This document shows positions 26,460-34,627 of a stretch of DNA of 64,000 nucleotides, in pieces. A program made the position numbers and the translations under genes. Every line of letters starts with the position of its first letter. The stretch's first letter is position 1. The notes beneath the pieces are model-generated. The model did no database searches, had not been told where the DNA came from, and worked only from the letters and a program-made list of their open reading frames with translations. Source of the DNA: 39-52-133 sp035531075 (GTDB lineage: Bacteria > Pseudomonadota > Gammaproteobacteria > Burkholderiales > Gallionellaceae); NCBI GenBank assembly GCA_035531075.1, contig DATKTO010000018.1, positions 124,001 through 188,000 on the forward strand, read 5' to 3'.

Positions 26460-26906
26460 TTAAGCGGCGCCTCTGTGTTTCAGTTGCAGGGTCATTTTTC
26501 GGTGCGGAATATTGGCATCCATAAACTCATCACCCTCCACCTCAAAACCGAAGGTTTTGTATAGGGGGATAGCCTGAACCTGCGCATTGAGCTCAACCTG
26601 CCCGTAATTTTGCGAGCGCGCGTAATCCACCAGCAATTCCAGAATTGCGCTGCCGATATGTTTGCGTCGCCACCCCGGCAAAACGGCCATGCGGCCAATA
26701 TGGCCGTATGGTGTGATGCGTCCGCAGCCTATCGCGTCGCCATTGGCACTGAGCGCCAGCGCATGATGGCAAACATCATCCAGGCCATCCCATTCCAGCT
26801 CGACCGGAACGTTTTGTTCCTGCATGAAAACTTTTTCGCGTATGGCGCGCAGCAGTGGTTCGCCATCGTGCCAGGAAATAAGATGTACCGTGAAAGGATT
26901 GCCCAT
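26460..26906 (-). CDS. GNAT-family N-acetyltransferase
   Basis: A 148-residue GNAT acetyltransferase that probably transfers an acetyl group from acetyl-CoA to an unknown small substrate. The acetyl-CoA region MAVLPGWRRKHIGSAILELL lies mid-protein, followed by VELNAQVQAIPLYKTFGF, the typical strand-and-helix ending. It resembles the ElaA/YjcF type. The start at 26906 is supported by a strong Shine-Dalgarno AAGGGAGG six bases upstream; a 40-residue upstream extension overlapping the next gene is rejected. It is the last gene of a long minus-strand run. Confidence 0.88.
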   Translation of the reverse strand: MGNPFTVHLISWHDGEPLLRAIREKVFMQEQNVPVELEWDGLDDVCHHALALSANGDAIGCGRITPYGHIGRMAVLPGWRRKHIGSAILELLVDYARSQNYGQVELNAQVQAIPLYKTFGFEVEGDEFMDANIPHRKMTLQLKHRGAA

Positions 26907-26970
26907 ATTGCCTCCCTTATATTTTTTCGCATGCTTGCCGCGCCTGCGTTTGACTACGCCACAAAAATTA

Positions 26971-27747
26971 TCAGCTGCGCTGTCTGACTGCTTCAAACAA
27001 ACATATCGCAGCGGCTGCTGCGGCATTCAAAGATTCAACTTTACCCGGCATCGGTATGTTGATGGGCACGGTCTGGCTGAGCAAGGCATCTGTCAGGCCA
27101 GCACCTTCATTGCCGATTGCAAAGGCGATCTTGCCGCTCAAGTGACTATCATAAAGACTGGAGCTGGCTGACAGTGAAGCGGCGAATATTGTCCCTGGAA
27201 ACAGGCTAACCACATTGGGCAAATCCGCATGCTCAAGCAAGTCCAGCACGAAATGTCCACCCATCGCCGCGCGCAAGACCCTGGGCGACCAAGCATCCGC
27301 ACAGCCCTTGGACATAAACACCGCATCGCATCCAGCCGCTGCAGCCGAGCGCAACATGGAGCCCAGATTGCCCGGGTCCTGGATATTTTCCAGCAACAGA
27401 CAGAAGTTTACATGTTGCGGAGAAGTTTCAGCTTGCGGCACCGCTATCAACGCCAGCAGACCGCTCACTGTTTTGAGTTCAGAGAGCCCGGCGAACAGTG
27501 CATCATCGAGCTGCGTCAAAGGCACTTCAGGCAGCTTGCTTATCAGTGCCGCTATTTCAGGGTCATGCAGTGCCACTTCGGTGACAATGAGGTGCAGCGG
27601 GCGATTCCCGCTTGCCAGATAAGCAGCCAGCAAATGCGCGCCATCCAGCAGGGTCTGCCCGGCCTTGCCGCGCTGGCGCGCCGAACTGGAGAGTTTGCCC
27701 AGCTCTTTGTAAAACGGATTATCCGCTGAGGTAATGTGCCTCATCAT
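26971..27747 (-). CDS. TrmH/SpoU-family RNA 2'-O-methyltransferase
   Basis: A 258-residue SPOUT methyltransferase. A substrate-binding N-terminal domain (about 1-95) precedes the catalytic trefoil-knot domain, which has motif 1 LENIQDPGNLGSMLRSA, motif 2 AFAIGNEGAGL and motif 3 INIPMPGKVESLNAA. It probably methylates ribose in rRNA or tRNA using S-adenosylmethionine. It resembles RlmB and the TsnR group; the exact target cannot be told from sequence. It is followed by the acetyltransferase gene and preceded by scpB on the same strand. Confidence 0.9.
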   Translation of the reverse strand: MMRHITSADNPFYKELGKLSSSARQRGKAGQTLLDGAHLLAAYLASGNRPLHLIVTEVALHDPEIAALISKLPEVPLTQLDDALFAGLSELKTVSGLLALIAVPQAETSPQHVNFCLLLENIQDPGNLGSMLRSAAAAGCDAVFMSKGCADAWSPRVLRAAMGGHFVLDLLEHADLPNVVSLFPGTIFAASLSASSSLYDSHLSGKIAFAIGNEGAGLTDALLSQTVPINIPMPGKVESLNAAAAAAICLFEAVRQRS

Positions 27748-27792
27748 CCCGCGAGCCTGTCGGGCTTGAAGAATAAATCACAATTCCGGGCA

Positions 27793-28515
27793 TCAGACCG
27801 CATCGGGTGTACCCTGCTCCAGCAGGCTGCCCATTTCTTCCAGCTCGGGCAGTTCGTGCAAGGAGCGTAAATTAAGGTCGTCCAGCAACTGCTGCGTGGT
27901 GGCAAACAACTCCGGCTTGCCCGGTACATCGCGGGTGCCGATGACCTCTATCCAGTTGCGTGCTTCGAGTGTTTTAAGAATCGGTGATGCAACCGCCACT
28001 CCGCGTATGTCTTCGATATCGCCGCGTGTGACAGGCTGGCGGTAGGCAATAATGGCCAGGGTTTCCATCACCGCCCGCGAGTAGCGCGGCTGTTTTTGCG
28101 GATTCAAACGACCCAGATAAATCTGCATTTCAGGGCGCGCACGGAAACGCCAGCCGGAAGCAACCTGGGTCAGTTCAATGCCGCGCGTGCTGTACTCTTG
28201 CGCTAATTGCTTTAATAGCTGTTCAATCAGCGCACTGCCGGGCGCGACCTCAAGCAGTTTCTTCAGCTCCGCCATGGACAAGGGCTCTGGCGAAGTAAGC
28301 AGTGCCGCTTCCAGTATATTTTTGAGCAATGCTTCGCCGATAACCGGCCCTGTCACTTCCGAAATGTCAGCCATTTCCGCGATGCCAGTCGCTTCCACCA
28401 TGCCCGTTTCTTCAGAAGTCACGAGTTCGCCTGGTGTCACAATTTCACCCGTGTCTGCAATTTCCGTTGCCGGCATTTCTTCACTCTGCGTTAACGGTGT
28501 TACTTGTTCTGACAT
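27793..28515 (-). CDS. scpB: Segregation and condensation protein B
   Basis: A 240-residue ScpB that joins ScpA and SMC in chromosome condensation. After a 65-residue Glu/Thr-rich N-terminal extension, tandem winged-helix domains start near LLKNILEAALLTSPEPLS and include the family segment RAVMETLAIIAYRQPVTRGDIE. The start at 28515 has GGGGAAAA upstream and lies inside the end of scpA, so the two overlap by about 35 bases. The acidic N-terminal extension is longer than in E. coli-like proteins and is likely disordered. Confidence 0.93.
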   Translation of the reverse strand: MSEQVTPLTQSEEMPATEIADTGEIVTPGELVTSEETGMVEATGIAEMADISEVTGPVIGEALLKNILEAALLTSPEPLSMAELKKLLEVAPGSALIEQLLKQLAQEYSTRGIELTQVASGWRFRARPEMQIYLGRLNPQKQPRYSRAVMETLAIIAYRQPVTRGDIEDIRGVAVASPILKTLEARNWIEVIGTRDVPGKPELFATTQQLLDDLNLRSLHELPELEEMGSLLEQGTPDAV

Positions 28516-29317
28516 AGATTTTCCCCAGTGTTTCGGTTTGGGTAATTTCGACCAAAGACTCCTTGGCCAATTCCAGTATTGCAATAAATGTTACAACCAG
28601 TTGCGGAATGCCGCCGCTCACGTCAAACAGGTTTTCAAACGCTTCAAACTCACCATGACGTAACTGCCGGATCAGGCGCGTCATCTGCTCGCGCACCGAT
28701 ACGCCATCGCGCCGCACTTTATGGTGGCTGTGCAGCTTGGCACGCGTCAGCAGCCCCAGCCAGGCCAGTCTTAAATCCTCCACGCAGATGTTGGGCAGCC
28801 GCTCTATAACCGTTTGCTCGATGATGACCTGAACCAGTTCAAAATCGCGTCCGGCTTGCGGCAGCTCATTAAGCTTCTGCGCAGCGAGTTTCATCTGTTC
28901 ATATTCCAGCAGGCGGCGCATCAGTTCGACGCGGGGATCTTCGCCTTCCTCCTCTGTGGCTTTGGCCAGGCGTGGCAGCAACATGCGCGATTTAATTTCA
29001 ATCAGCACGGCCGCCATCAGCAGGTATTCAGCAGCCAATTCCAGACGGCCTTGCCGCATCAGCTCAATGTAACCCATATACTGCTGGGTAAGCTGCGCCA
29101 TCGGGATATCGAGTACATCCAGGTTGTGCTTGCGGATCAGGTAGAGCAGCAGATCGAGCGGCCCCTGAAATGTTGCAAGCACCAACTCCAGCGCATCCGG
29201 CGGAATATACAGATCCTTCGGCATCTCCAGCATCGGTTCGCCGTGGACATGCGCCAGTGCGACTTGCGGCGGTGGAGCTTCCTGATCTGTTACAAGCTGA
29301 ATAGTTTCTTCGCTCAT
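28481..29317 (-). CDS. scpA: Segregation and condensation protein A
   Basis: A 278-residue kleisin that bridges the SMC heads. The N-terminal domain has the family segment FQGPLDLLLYLIRKHNLDVLDIPMA (around residues 50-75), and the C-terminal winged helix ends near residue 270. It overlaps scpB at its end and the DUF3147 gene at its start by four bases. No smc gene is in the window. The arrangement with trpS and YciO upstream is a conserved betaproteobacterial neighbourhood. Confidence 0.94.
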   Translation of the reverse strand: MSEETIQLVTDQEAPPPQVALAHVHGEPMLEMPKDLYIPPDALELVLATFQGPLDLLLYLIRKHNLDVLDIPMAQLTQQYMGYIELMRQGRLELAAEYLLMAAVLIEIKSRMLLPRLAKATEEEGEDPRVELMRRLLEYEQMKLAAQKLNELPQAGRDFELVQVIIEQTVIERLPNICVEDLRLAWLGLLTRAKLHSHHKVRRDGVSVREQMTRLIRQLRHGEFEAFENLFDVSGGIPQLVVTFIAILELAKESLVEITQTETLGKIYVRTSNTVNAE

Positions 29318-29664
29318 GGCTGTACCGCAAATTGTTTAAGCGCCAGCAGCACGCCATAGCAGGCTGCTGTGACAACAACTGCCAGGGCGAGGCTCGGCCA
29401 GAATCCCCAGCCCATTTTAAGCAGCAGCGGCAACAGCAGAAATAATGGCAGAGAGGGCAGCACCAGCCAGAAGATATCCGACGACAGGCTGGCGACTTTC
29501 TGCACATCGCCGGTATCCAGATACAGCCACACAAAAGCCAGCAGCGAGGTTAGCGGCAATGAGGCAAGCAGCGCCCCCAGCATGCTGCTGCGTTTGGCAA
29601 TTTCACTGACAGCCACGATGATCAGTGACGACAGCAGAATTTTTATTGTGTAGTAGAACATCAA
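29314..29664 (-). CDS. DUF3147 family small membrane protein
   Basis: A 116-residue inner-membrane protein with four hydrophobic segments (about 3-20, 27-47, 62-85, 90-110). It begins MMFYYTIKILLSSLIIVAVSE and has a KRSSMLGALLASLP motif typical of DUF3147, whose function is unknown. It overlaps scpA by four bases, so the two are probably cotranslated. Either ATG (29664 or 29661) could be used. Confidence 0.82.
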   Translation of the reverse strand: MMFYYTIKILLSSLIIVAVSEIAKRSSMLGALLASLPLTSLLAFVWLYLDTGDVQKVASLSSDIFWLVLPSLPLFLLLPLLLKMGWGFWPSLALAVVVTAACYGVLLALKQFAVQP

Positions 29665-29687
29665 CCTCCCCCTTAAAAATTTAAACC

Positions 29688-29785
29688 TCTAAGCGAGACA
29701 AGGCGCGCGTAAAAATTAAAGGGCGCAGCATATGCATATATGTAAACGTTTTAATTTTTAGGTGCAACGCCGTATCGCGACGAGA
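29688..29785. repeat. Imperfect palindromic intergenic element of about 98 bp
   Basis: The gap between trpS and the DUF3147 gene holds an imperfect inverted repeat. An 11-base arm at 29710-29720 (TAAAAATTAAA) has its exact complement at 29750-29760, the outer ends share TCT.../...AGA and related GCGA-A/T-AC-GGCG motifs, and the centre is an AT-rich palindrome around GCATATGCATAT. It resembles a palindromic intergenic repeat or small non-autonomous element; no second copy was seen in the window. Confidence 0.5.
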
Positions 29786-29794
29786 TTTGCATTT

Positions 29795-30997
29795 TTAACT
29801 GTAGTCCAGACCCATAGCTTCCCGCACATCGCGCATCGTCTCGTTTGCCAGCTTGCGCGCTTTTTCACAGCCATCGGCAATGATGTTGCGCACCAGGGTG
29901 GGATCGTCCAGATATTGCTGGGCACGCTCGCGCATCGGATTCTGTTCCAGCAACACTGCATCGATTACCGGCTGCTTGCATTCGATGCAGCCTATGCCCG
30001 CACTGCGGCAGCCCTGCTGTACCCATTGCTTCGTATCCGCGCTGGAATAAACCTGATGCAATTGCCACACCGGGCATTTATCGGGGTCCCCCACATCGGT
30101 GCGGCGCACGCGCGCGGGGTCGGTTGGCATGGTGCGGATTTTTTTGCTGACGCTGGCCGCATCTTCACGCAAGCTGATGGTGTTGTGGTACGACTTGGAC
30201 ATCTTCTGTCCATCCAGTCCCGGCATTTTGGAAGCCGCGGTGAGCATGGCTTGCGGCTCGGACAAAATCATCTTGCCGCCGCCTTCGAGATAACCAAACA
30301 GCCGCTCGCGGTCACCCAGGCTCAGGCTCTGCTGTTCGTCCAGCAGTGACTTTGCGGATTCCAGCGCCTCGTCATCGCCCTGCTCCTGATAGCGGGTGCG
30401 CAGCTCTTCATACAGCTTGGCTTTTTTGCTGCCCAGCTTCTTCACCGCGGCCTCGGCTTTTTCCTCAAAGCCCGGTTCGCGCCCATACAGGTGATTGAAA
30501 CGGCGCGCAATCTCGCGCGTAAATTCAATATGCGGCACCTGGTCTGCGCCCACCGGCACCTGCGTCGCGCGGTATATCAGGATATCTGCACTCTGCAGCA
30601 AGGGGTAGCCCAAAAATCCGTAAGTGCTTAAATCTTTTTCGCTGAGTTTATCCTGCTGATCTTTATAGGTAGGCATACGCTCCAGCCAGCCCAAGGGGGT
30701 GATCATCGACAACAGCAAGTGCAGTTCGGCGTGCTCCGGCACCCTGGATTGAATAAACAGCGTAGCGCGCGCAGGGTCCACCCCTGCGGCCAACCAGTCG
30801 ATCACCATATCCCAGGTGCTCTGCGCAATCATTTGCGGATTGTCGTAGTGAGTGGTGAGTGCGTGCCAATCGGCCACAAAAAACAGGCACTCAAATTCGT
30901 GCTGCATTTCCACCCAATTTTTTAATACACCGTGATAATGTCCAAGGTGCAAACTTCCCGTGGGGCGCATTCCGGATAAAACTCGATCAGCAAACAT
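29795..30997 (-). CDS. trpS: Tryptophanyl-tRNA synthetase
   Basis: A 400-residue class I synthetase that charges tRNA-Trp. The HIGH-type motif reads LHLGHYHG (residues 16-23) and the second signature is KMSKS in GLDGQKMSKSYHNT. It is longer than the 334-residue E. coli enzyme because of an insertion of about 65 residues, rich in lysine and glutamate, between the tRNA-contact region (EIARRFNHLYG) and the KMSKS loop; such longer forms are known in beta- and some gammaproteobacteria. It is followed, after a palindromic element, by DUF3147-scpA-scpB. Confidence 0.97.
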   Translation of the reverse strand: MFADRVLSGMRPTGSLHLGHYHGVLKNWVEMQHEFECLFFVADWHALTTHYDNPQMIAQSTWDMVIDWLAAGVDPARATLFIQSRVPEHAELHLLLSMITPLGWLERMPTYKDQQDKLSEKDLSTYGFLGYPLLQSADILIYRATQVPVGADQVPHIEFTREIARRFNHLYGREPGFEEKAEAAVKKLGSKKAKLYEELRTRYQEQGDDEALESAKSLLDEQQSLSLGDRERLFGYLEGGGKMILSEPQAMLTAASKMPGLDGQKMSKSYHNTISLREDAASVSKKIRTMPTDPARVRRTDVGDPDKCPVWQLHQVYSSADTKQWVQQGCRSAGIGCIECKQPVIDAVLLEQNPMRERAQQYLDDPTLVRNIIADGCEKARKLANETMRDVREAMGLDYS

Positions 30998-31008
30998 AAA
31001 TTTTTATT

Positions 31009-31656
31009 CTATAGTCCAAAAATAAGTTGAATAACATAGTAAACAATATTCATAAACGGTCTGAGTATCCACCACAGCATCGGTGTGACTGCCAGAAATA
31101 TCAGGATAAACATGCCATAGGGTTCGACCTTCGCCAGCTGATATGCCTGGCGGTGCGGCAACATGCTGATCGCGATGCGGCCGCCATCCAGCGGTGGCAG
31201 GGGCAGTAGATTGAGCACCATCAGCACGACATTGATATTTATTCCAATTTTCGCCATTTCCAGCAGTGGTGCCGAATAATAGTTTTCCGGAAATTCCACT
31301 GCAATTTTGGCAAATAATGCCCAGCACAATGCCATGAATAAATTCGACGCAGGCCCGGCCAATGCAACCCACAGCATATCTTTCTTGGGATTGCGCAAAT
31401 TCGCAAAATTGACCGGAACCGGCTTGGCCCAGCCAAACAGGATGCCGCCCATCCACAATGTCAACAGGGGCAACAGGATAGTGCCCACCGGATCAATATG
31501 GCGTATAGGATTAAGACTGATGCGCCCATACTGCCAGGCAGTCATGTCGCCAAAATGGCGCGCCACGTACCCATGCGCCGCTTCGTGCAGGGTGATGGCA
31601 AACAGCACTGGGATCGCAGCCAGGGCGATGGTTTGTATTAATTGCTCTAGTGACAT
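31009..31656 (-). CDS. Site-2 protease-like M50 family zinc metalloprotease
   Basis: A 215-residue polytopic membrane protein of the minimal M50 type without PDZ domains. The zinc site HEAAH (H24, E25, H28) lies in the first membrane helix, and the third ligand is the aspartate of LPPLDGGRI near residue 137. About six hydrophobic segments are visible. Such proteases cleave within membranes; the substrate here is unknown. It sits between trpS and yciO, a conserved but functionally unexplained neighbourhood. Confidence 0.9.
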   Translation of the reverse strand: MSLEQLIQTIALAAIPVLFAITLHEAAHGYVARHFGDMTAWQYGRISLNPIRHIDPVGTILLPLLTLWMGGILFGWAKPVPVNFANLRNPKKDMLWVALAGPASNLFMALCWALFAKIAVEFPENYYSAPLLEMAKIGININVVLMVLNLLPLPPLDGGRIAISMLPHRQAYQLAKVEPYGMFILIFLAVTPMLWWILRPFMNIVYYVIQLIFGL

Positions 31657-32286
31657 TTATTCCTCTGTTAAAAATATGCCGGCATCGCCTTTGCCGCGTC
31701 TTAGCAGCACGGGAGTTTCACCGGTCAGGTCTATCACGGTAGTCGGCTCCAGCCCCACCGGTCCGCCGTCTATCACCAGGTCTACCTGATTGGCGAGGGC
31801 GTCGTTGATTTCTTCTGCATCGTGCATTGCCACTTCTTCACCGGGCAGAATCAGGCTGGAACTCAGCAGCGGCTCGCCCAATTCTTCCAGCAGCGCAAGC
31901 GCGACGGGATGATCCGGTATACGCAGGCCTATGGTGCTGCGCTTGGGGTGCTGCAAACGTTTTGGCACCTCCTTGGTCGCATCCAGAATAAAGGTGTAGC
32001 TCCCCGGTGTATTGCTCTTCATTAATCTGAACTGCACGTTGTTCACCCGCGCATAATGTGCAATCTCGGACAGGTCGCGGCATACCAGCGTCATGTGGTG
32101 CTTGTCATCCACATTGCGTATCCTGCGGATACGCATCAGCGCATCTTTGTCGCCCAGTTGACAGCCAAGGGCATAGCCCGAATCAGTCGGGTACACGATC
32201 ACTGAACCTTTACGCACCAGCTCTGCAGCCTGCTTGATCAGGCGCGCTTGCGGGTTATCCGAATGAATAATAAAGAATTGTGACAT
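31657..32286 (-). CDS. yciO: YciO family Sua5/YrdC-like protein
   Basis: A 209-residue protein with the Sua5/YrdC/YciO fold, which in YrdC makes threonylcarbamoyl-adenylate for tRNA t6A. Family segments include VIVYPTDSGYALGC, KHHMTLVCRDLS, STIGLRIPDH and DGGPVGLEPTTVIDLT. The pattern is closer to YciO than to YrdC; YciO's cellular role is not settled. Its stop is adjacent to the M50 gene start, indicating an operon. Confidence 0.9.
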   Translation of the reverse strand: MSQFFIIHSDNPQARLIKQAAELVRKGSVIVYPTDSGYALGCQLGDKDALMRIRRIRNVDDKHHMTLVCRDLSEIAHYARVNNVQFRLMKSNTPGSYTFILDATKEVPKRLQHPKRSTIGLRIPDHPVALALLEELGEPLLSSSLILPGEEVAMHDAEEINDALANQVDLVIDGGPVGLEPTTVIDLTGETPVLLRRGKGDAGIFLTEE

Positions 32287-32346
32287 AATTGAATCAGAAA
32301 ATAAGTGAGTGCTTCATATGGCGGTGAACAAGCCCCATGCGAGGGC

Positions 32347-33204
32347 TTATTGCGCAGTCTCCCACGCCTGCCAGATCGGGCGGCACTCCAATGGCAAATC
32401 CGGCAAACGCCCCAAGTCCCGGTAGCTTTCGCCGGGTCCGTGAAAATCCGAGCCGCATGATGACAGCAAACCGAACTCAGTCGCGTAACGCGCAAATTCG
32501 GCATATTGTTCAGGGGTGTGGCTGCCGGTTACCACCTCGATCCCCCTCCCCCCCAATTCCACGAACTCAACCATCATTTCGCGCAAGGTCTTGCGCCCCA
32601 TCGGTTTTTTTCCCGAGGTGTAGCGCCCGGGGTGCGCTATCACGGCGATGCCGCCGCTACCCACGATCCAGCTGATCGCATCAGGCAAGGCCGCCCATTG
32701 ATGCGGCACAAAACCGGGCTTGCCCTTGACCAAAAAATTCTTGAACACACTGCGCACATCCTTGGCATGACCCGCCTCCACCAGAAAGCGGGCAAAATGA
32801 GTACGGCCAATAATTTCCGGATTGGCCGCATATTGATAAGCCCCCTCCAATGCGCCGCCTATGCCCGCACGCGCCAGTGATTCGGCCATTAGCCTGGCAC
32901 GGTTACCGCGCCCTTGGCGCACGCTGTGCAAACCCGCCTGCAAGGCTGAATTATCAGGATCTATGTGCAAGCCGACAATATGCAGCGTATGACTGCGCCA
33001 GCTTACCGAAATCTCTACCCCGCTAATAAATTCCATCTCGTGCAGCACAGCCGCATGTGCTGCTTCTGCCAGGCCGCCGGTATCATCGTGGTCGGTCAGG
33101 GCCATAATCTTGACGCCACGGCCGGCAGCCCTGGCCACCAGCTCGGCTGGCGGCAACAGGCCATCTGAAACGTTGGAGTGACAATGCAAATCGTAATCCA
33201 GCAT
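32347..33204 (-). CDS. rnm: PHP-domain phosphoesterase RNase AM (YciV/TrpH)
   Basis: A 285-residue PHP-family metal-dependent phosphoesterase. Motif I DLHCHSNVSDG (residues 5-15), motif II LTDHDD and later VIAHPGRY and CGSDFHGPG provide the metal ligands. E. coli YciV was shown to be a 5'-3' exonuclease on RNA 5' ends and a nucleoside 3',5'-bisphosphate phosphatase. It is the first gene of the run towards YciO, the M50 protease and trpS, and it abuts ratB, whose stop is adjacent. Confidence 0.93.
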   Translation of the reverse strand: MLDYDLHCHSNVSDGLLPPAELVARAAGRGVKIMALTDHDDTGGLAEAAHAAVLHEMEFISGVEISVSWRSHTLHIVGLHIDPDNSALQAGLHSVRQGRGNRARLMAESLARAGIGGALEGAYQYAANPEIIGRTHFARFLVEAGHAKDVRSVFKNFLVKGKPGFVPHQWAALPDAISWIVGSGGIAVIAHPGRYTSGKKPMGRKTLREMMVEFVELGGRGIEVVTGSHTPEQYAEFARYATEFGLLSSCGSDFHGPGESYRDLGRLPDLPLECRPIWQAWETAQ

Positions 33205-33531
33205 CTAGGCGTCGCCTCCTCCCTTTTTCATTACTTTTCCTTCTTCGGCACGCTTGCGTCTGACCTCTTTTGGATCCGCGATCAGGGGGCGATAAATTTC
33301 GACCCTGTCCCGGTCGCGCAACACGGTATCAAGCTTGCTCAGCTTGCCGAAGATACCAACCTTGTTACTTGCCAGATCGATATCCGGGTGCTTTTCCAGA
33401 ATGCCGGAAACCTTTACCGCATCACCCAGCGTGGTGCCTTGCGGTACTTCCACGTTCAGCAAAGTTTGCTCATGCGGCAAGGCATAGAGAAGTTCAATTT
33501 TTATCAAATTGTTTACGATTGGATCATTCAT
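33205..33531 (-). CDS. ratB: RnfH family ubiquitin-like protein (RatB)
   Basis: A 108-residue beta-grasp protein of the RnfH/UPF0125 family. The core IKIELLYALPHEQTLLNVEVPQG and the terminal DRVEIYRPLIADPKEVRRKRA are diagnostic. In many proteobacteria this gene accompanies ratA next to smpB, as here. RatB's function is unknown. It lies 13 bases after ratA and directly before the PHP gene. Confidence 0.92.
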   Translation of the reverse strand: MNDPIVNNLIKIELLYALPHEQTLLNVEVPQGTTLGDAVKVSGILEKHPDIDLASNKVGIFGKLSKLDTVLRDRDRVEIYRPLIADPKEVRRKRAEEGKVMKKGGGDA

Positions 33532-33544
33532 TTATTCAAATTCA

Positions 33545-33979
33545 TTATTTTTTATAAATAACTTCAGCACGCTTGATAAAGGCTTCGACAAAAGTTGAGG
33601 CTATGTAATGGAACACAGGCCCCACCACCTTTTCCAGCAACTTGTTCGAGAACTCATAATTCAGCCGGAATTCTATTTTACAGGCAGTTGGCGTTAAAGC
33701 GATAAAATGCCAGCTACCGTCCAGACTTTTAAACGGGCCATCAAGCAGGGTCATATCAATGCGCTGCGGTACCAAACGCTCATTCTCGGTGGTAAAACTC
33801 TGTTTGACATGGTGATAATTGATGTGGACCGTCGCCCTGATCCTGGTGTCATCCAGCACAGTGACGCTCGTCCCGCCGCACCACGGCAAAAACTGCGGGT
33901 AATCCGCAACGTTATCCACCAGCGCAAACATCTGCTCTGCACTGAATGAAAGCAATACTGATTTTTCAACTAAAGCCAT
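33545..33979 (-). CDS. ratA: RatA family START-like protein (toxin / coenzyme Q binding)
   Basis: A 144-residue protein of the polyketide cyclase/START-like fold (from ATG 33979). Family features are ALVEKSVLLSFSAEQMFALVDNVADYPQFLPWC at the start and an amphipathic C-terminal helix. E. coli RatA was reported to bind 50S subunits, while relatives such as Coq10 bind ubiquinone; which applies here is open. It forms a two-gene unit with ratB and is divergent from smpB, the conserved layout. A 37-residue upstream extension is unlikely. Confidence 0.92.
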   Translation of the reverse strand: MALVEKSVLLSFSAEQMFALVDNVADYPQFLPWCGGTSVTVLDDTRIRATVHINYHHVKQSFTTENERLVPQRIDMTLLDGPFKSLDGSWHFIALTPTACKIEFRLNYEFSNKLLEKVVGPVFHYIASTFVEAFIKRAEVIYKK

Positions 33980-34006
33980 ACTGTACCATTTAGAAATTTC
34001 AATGAT

Positions 34007-34030
34007 CGCATTTACGTTAACGAAAATGCG
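34007..34030. promoter_or_regulatory. Near-perfect 24-bp palindrome between ratA and smpB
   Basis: The half-sites CGCATTT at 34007-34013 and AAATGCG at 34024-34030 flank a CGTTAACG core; only the eighth base and its partner fail to pair. It lies upstream of both ratA (start 33979) and smpB (start 34063), so it could be an operator for either. Nothing known to me matches it exactly. Confidence 0.5.
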
Positions 34031-34047
34031 CAAGCAAGCAAAGCTGG

Positions 34048-34060
34048 TAGAATATACGAG
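34048..34060 (+). promoter_or_regulatory. Possible smpB -10 element giving a very short leader
   Basis: TAGAAT at 34048-34053 preceded by TGG (extended -10 pattern TGnTAGAAT) would start transcription near 34060, only about three bases before the smpB ATG. If real, smpB is leaderless or nearly so. No clear Shine-Dalgarno precedes the ATG. Confidence 0.4.
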
Positions 34061-34062
34061 AT

Positions 34063-34512
34063 ATGAGCATCGTCCAAAACAAAAAAGCATTTCACGAATA
34101 CTTCATTGAAGAGCGCTACGAAGCAGGCCTTATGCTGGAAGGCTGGGAAGTCAAAGCCATACGCGCCGGCCGCGTGCAACTCAAGGAAGCCTACATCACC
34201 ATAAAAGACGGCACGCTGCAGCTATTCGGCGCGCATATCAGCCCTTTGCTGAATGCGTCTACCCACATCCATCCCGATCCCACACGCACACGCAAGCTGC
34301 TGCTCAATGCCCGCGAAATTGAAAAACTGATCTCTAAAGTTCAGCGCGCCGGTTACACCATCATGCCGCTTGACATGCACTACAAGGGCAGCCTTATCAA
34401 GCTGAATATCGGTTTGGCAAAAGGCAAAAAAGAGCATGACAAGCGGGCAACTGAGCGTGAACGTGACGCAAAGCTTGAAGTTCAACAAGCCATGAAAAAA
34501 GCCCGTACCTAA
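34063..34512 (+). CDS. smpB: SsrA-binding protein SmpB
   Basis: A 149-residue SmpB that carries tmRNA to stalled ribosomes for trans-translation. Diagnostic segments: KKAFHEYFIEERYEAGLMLEGWEVKAIRAGR at the start, then the long basic C-terminal helix with KGKKEHDKRATERERD. The N-terminus is shorter than in E. coli but matches other betaproteobacteria. It is divergent from ratA-ratB. The tmRNA gene itself is not in the window. Confidence 0.97.
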   Translation: MSIVQNKKAFHEYFIEERYEAGLMLEGWEVKAIRAGRVQLKEAYITIKDGTLQLFGAHISPLLNASTHIHPDPTRTRKLLLNAREIEKLISKVQRAGYTIMPLDMHYKGSLIKLNIGLAKGKKEHDKRATERERDAKLEVQQAMKKART

Positions 34513-34603
34513 AAATAGCCCGCTTGCGGTGTAAGCTAACGTGAGTGCAACGAACGTTAAGCGAGCTTTGCGAGCGGCCGTAGCCAGCGTTCCATCACCG
34601 GCA

Positions 34604-34627
34604 TGTCGGGCTCAAGCCCAACCTACG
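34604..34627. repeat. REP-like palindromic repeat overlapping the zinc-ribbon gene's end
   Basis: A GGGCT-CA-AGCCC stem flanked by TGTC on the left and the complement of CGTAGGTT on the right. It belongs to the same family as the repeats at 62973 and 63068, with paired G-C to A-T changes in the stem. It supplies the TAG stop codon of the minus-strand gene at 34623. Confidence 0.65.
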
